Assembly (NCBI GenBank): GCA_012270355.1
Contig: JAAXIL010000174.1
Span: 1-5,615, forward strand
From: Psychrobacter sp.
GTDB lineage: Bacteria; Pseudomonadota; Gammaproteobacteria; Pseudomonadales; Moraxellaceae
Reading direction: 5' to 3'
DNA length: 5,615 nucleotides
The notes under the pieces are model-generated. The model searched no databases, was not told the DNA's origin, and saw nothing but the letters and a program-made list of their open reading frames with translations. How positions within the stretch are numbered: position 1 is the first letter of the stretch; the number at the start of each line of letters is the position of its first letter. Below are positions 5,583-5,615 of this stretch, in pieces. A program made the position numbers and the translations under genes.

Positions 5583-5615
5583 AAATACCAAAAAACTTTC
5601 CCTATCCAACAGATA
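5572..5615 (+). CDS. envZ: partial: probable start of the EnvZ sensor kinase gene
   Basis: An ATG at 5572, in the +1 frame relative to ompR and overlapping its last 11 bp, opens a frame that stays open to the window edge: MKNKNTKKLSLSNR. A short basic N-terminus like this is what precedes the first membrane helix of EnvZ. Stop/start overlap is common for response regulator-kinase pairs and suggests translational coupling. Only 14 codons are visible, there is no clear Shine-Dalgarno sequence, and no kinase motif can be seen. The assignment rests on position and N-terminal character. The true start could lie beyond the window. Confidence 0.45.
   Translation, partial: MKNKNTKKLSLSNR

Overview
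The window looks like ordinary chromosomal DNA of a gammaproteobacterium, most likely a member of the Moraxellaceae (Moraxella/Faucicola/Psychrobacter-like). This placement is inferred from the mid-range base composition, the protein flavour (Gln/Asn/Ser-rich tails, an OmpR very close to the enterobacterial one) and the gene content. No database search was possible. I see no mobile element, CRISPR array, tRNA or rRNA.

Layout from left to right. Positions 1-140 are non-coding or carry only a leftward open fragment, and hold a perfect 9-bp hairpin. Positions 141-2030 (minus) encode an M61-family metallopeptidase with a C-terminal PDZ domain. A divergent promoter region (2031-2308) separates it from a SlyD-type FKBP prolyl isomerase gene (2309-2794, plus). 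A strong hairpin terminator (2865-2899) lies between slyD and the leftward genes that converge on it and can serve both directions. Positions 3068-4564 (minus) encode an exported MltB-type lytic transglycosylase with a peptidoglycan-binding domain. Its 3' end overlaps a second open frame (2944-3261, minus) that runs almost to the terminator. A 277-bp divergent intergenic region (4565-4841) with two symmetric elements leads to ompR (4842-5582, plus). A probable envZ start overlaps the ompR stop and runs off the right edge.

The genes share a loose theme of protein quality control and cell-envelope maintenance: peptidase, prolyl isomerase/chaperone, peptidoglycan lyase and envelope-stress two-component regulator. 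Only ompR-envZ is clearly an operon. The most interesting observation is at the transglycosylase 3' end. The codon-position bias of T stays in the transglycosylase frame up to its stop, then continues strongly in the +1 frame for another 42 codons. This suggests a frameshifted (ancestrally longer) transglycosylase tail, or a real overlapping gene encoding a small single-pass membrane protein. I did not find a convincing new multi-gene system.
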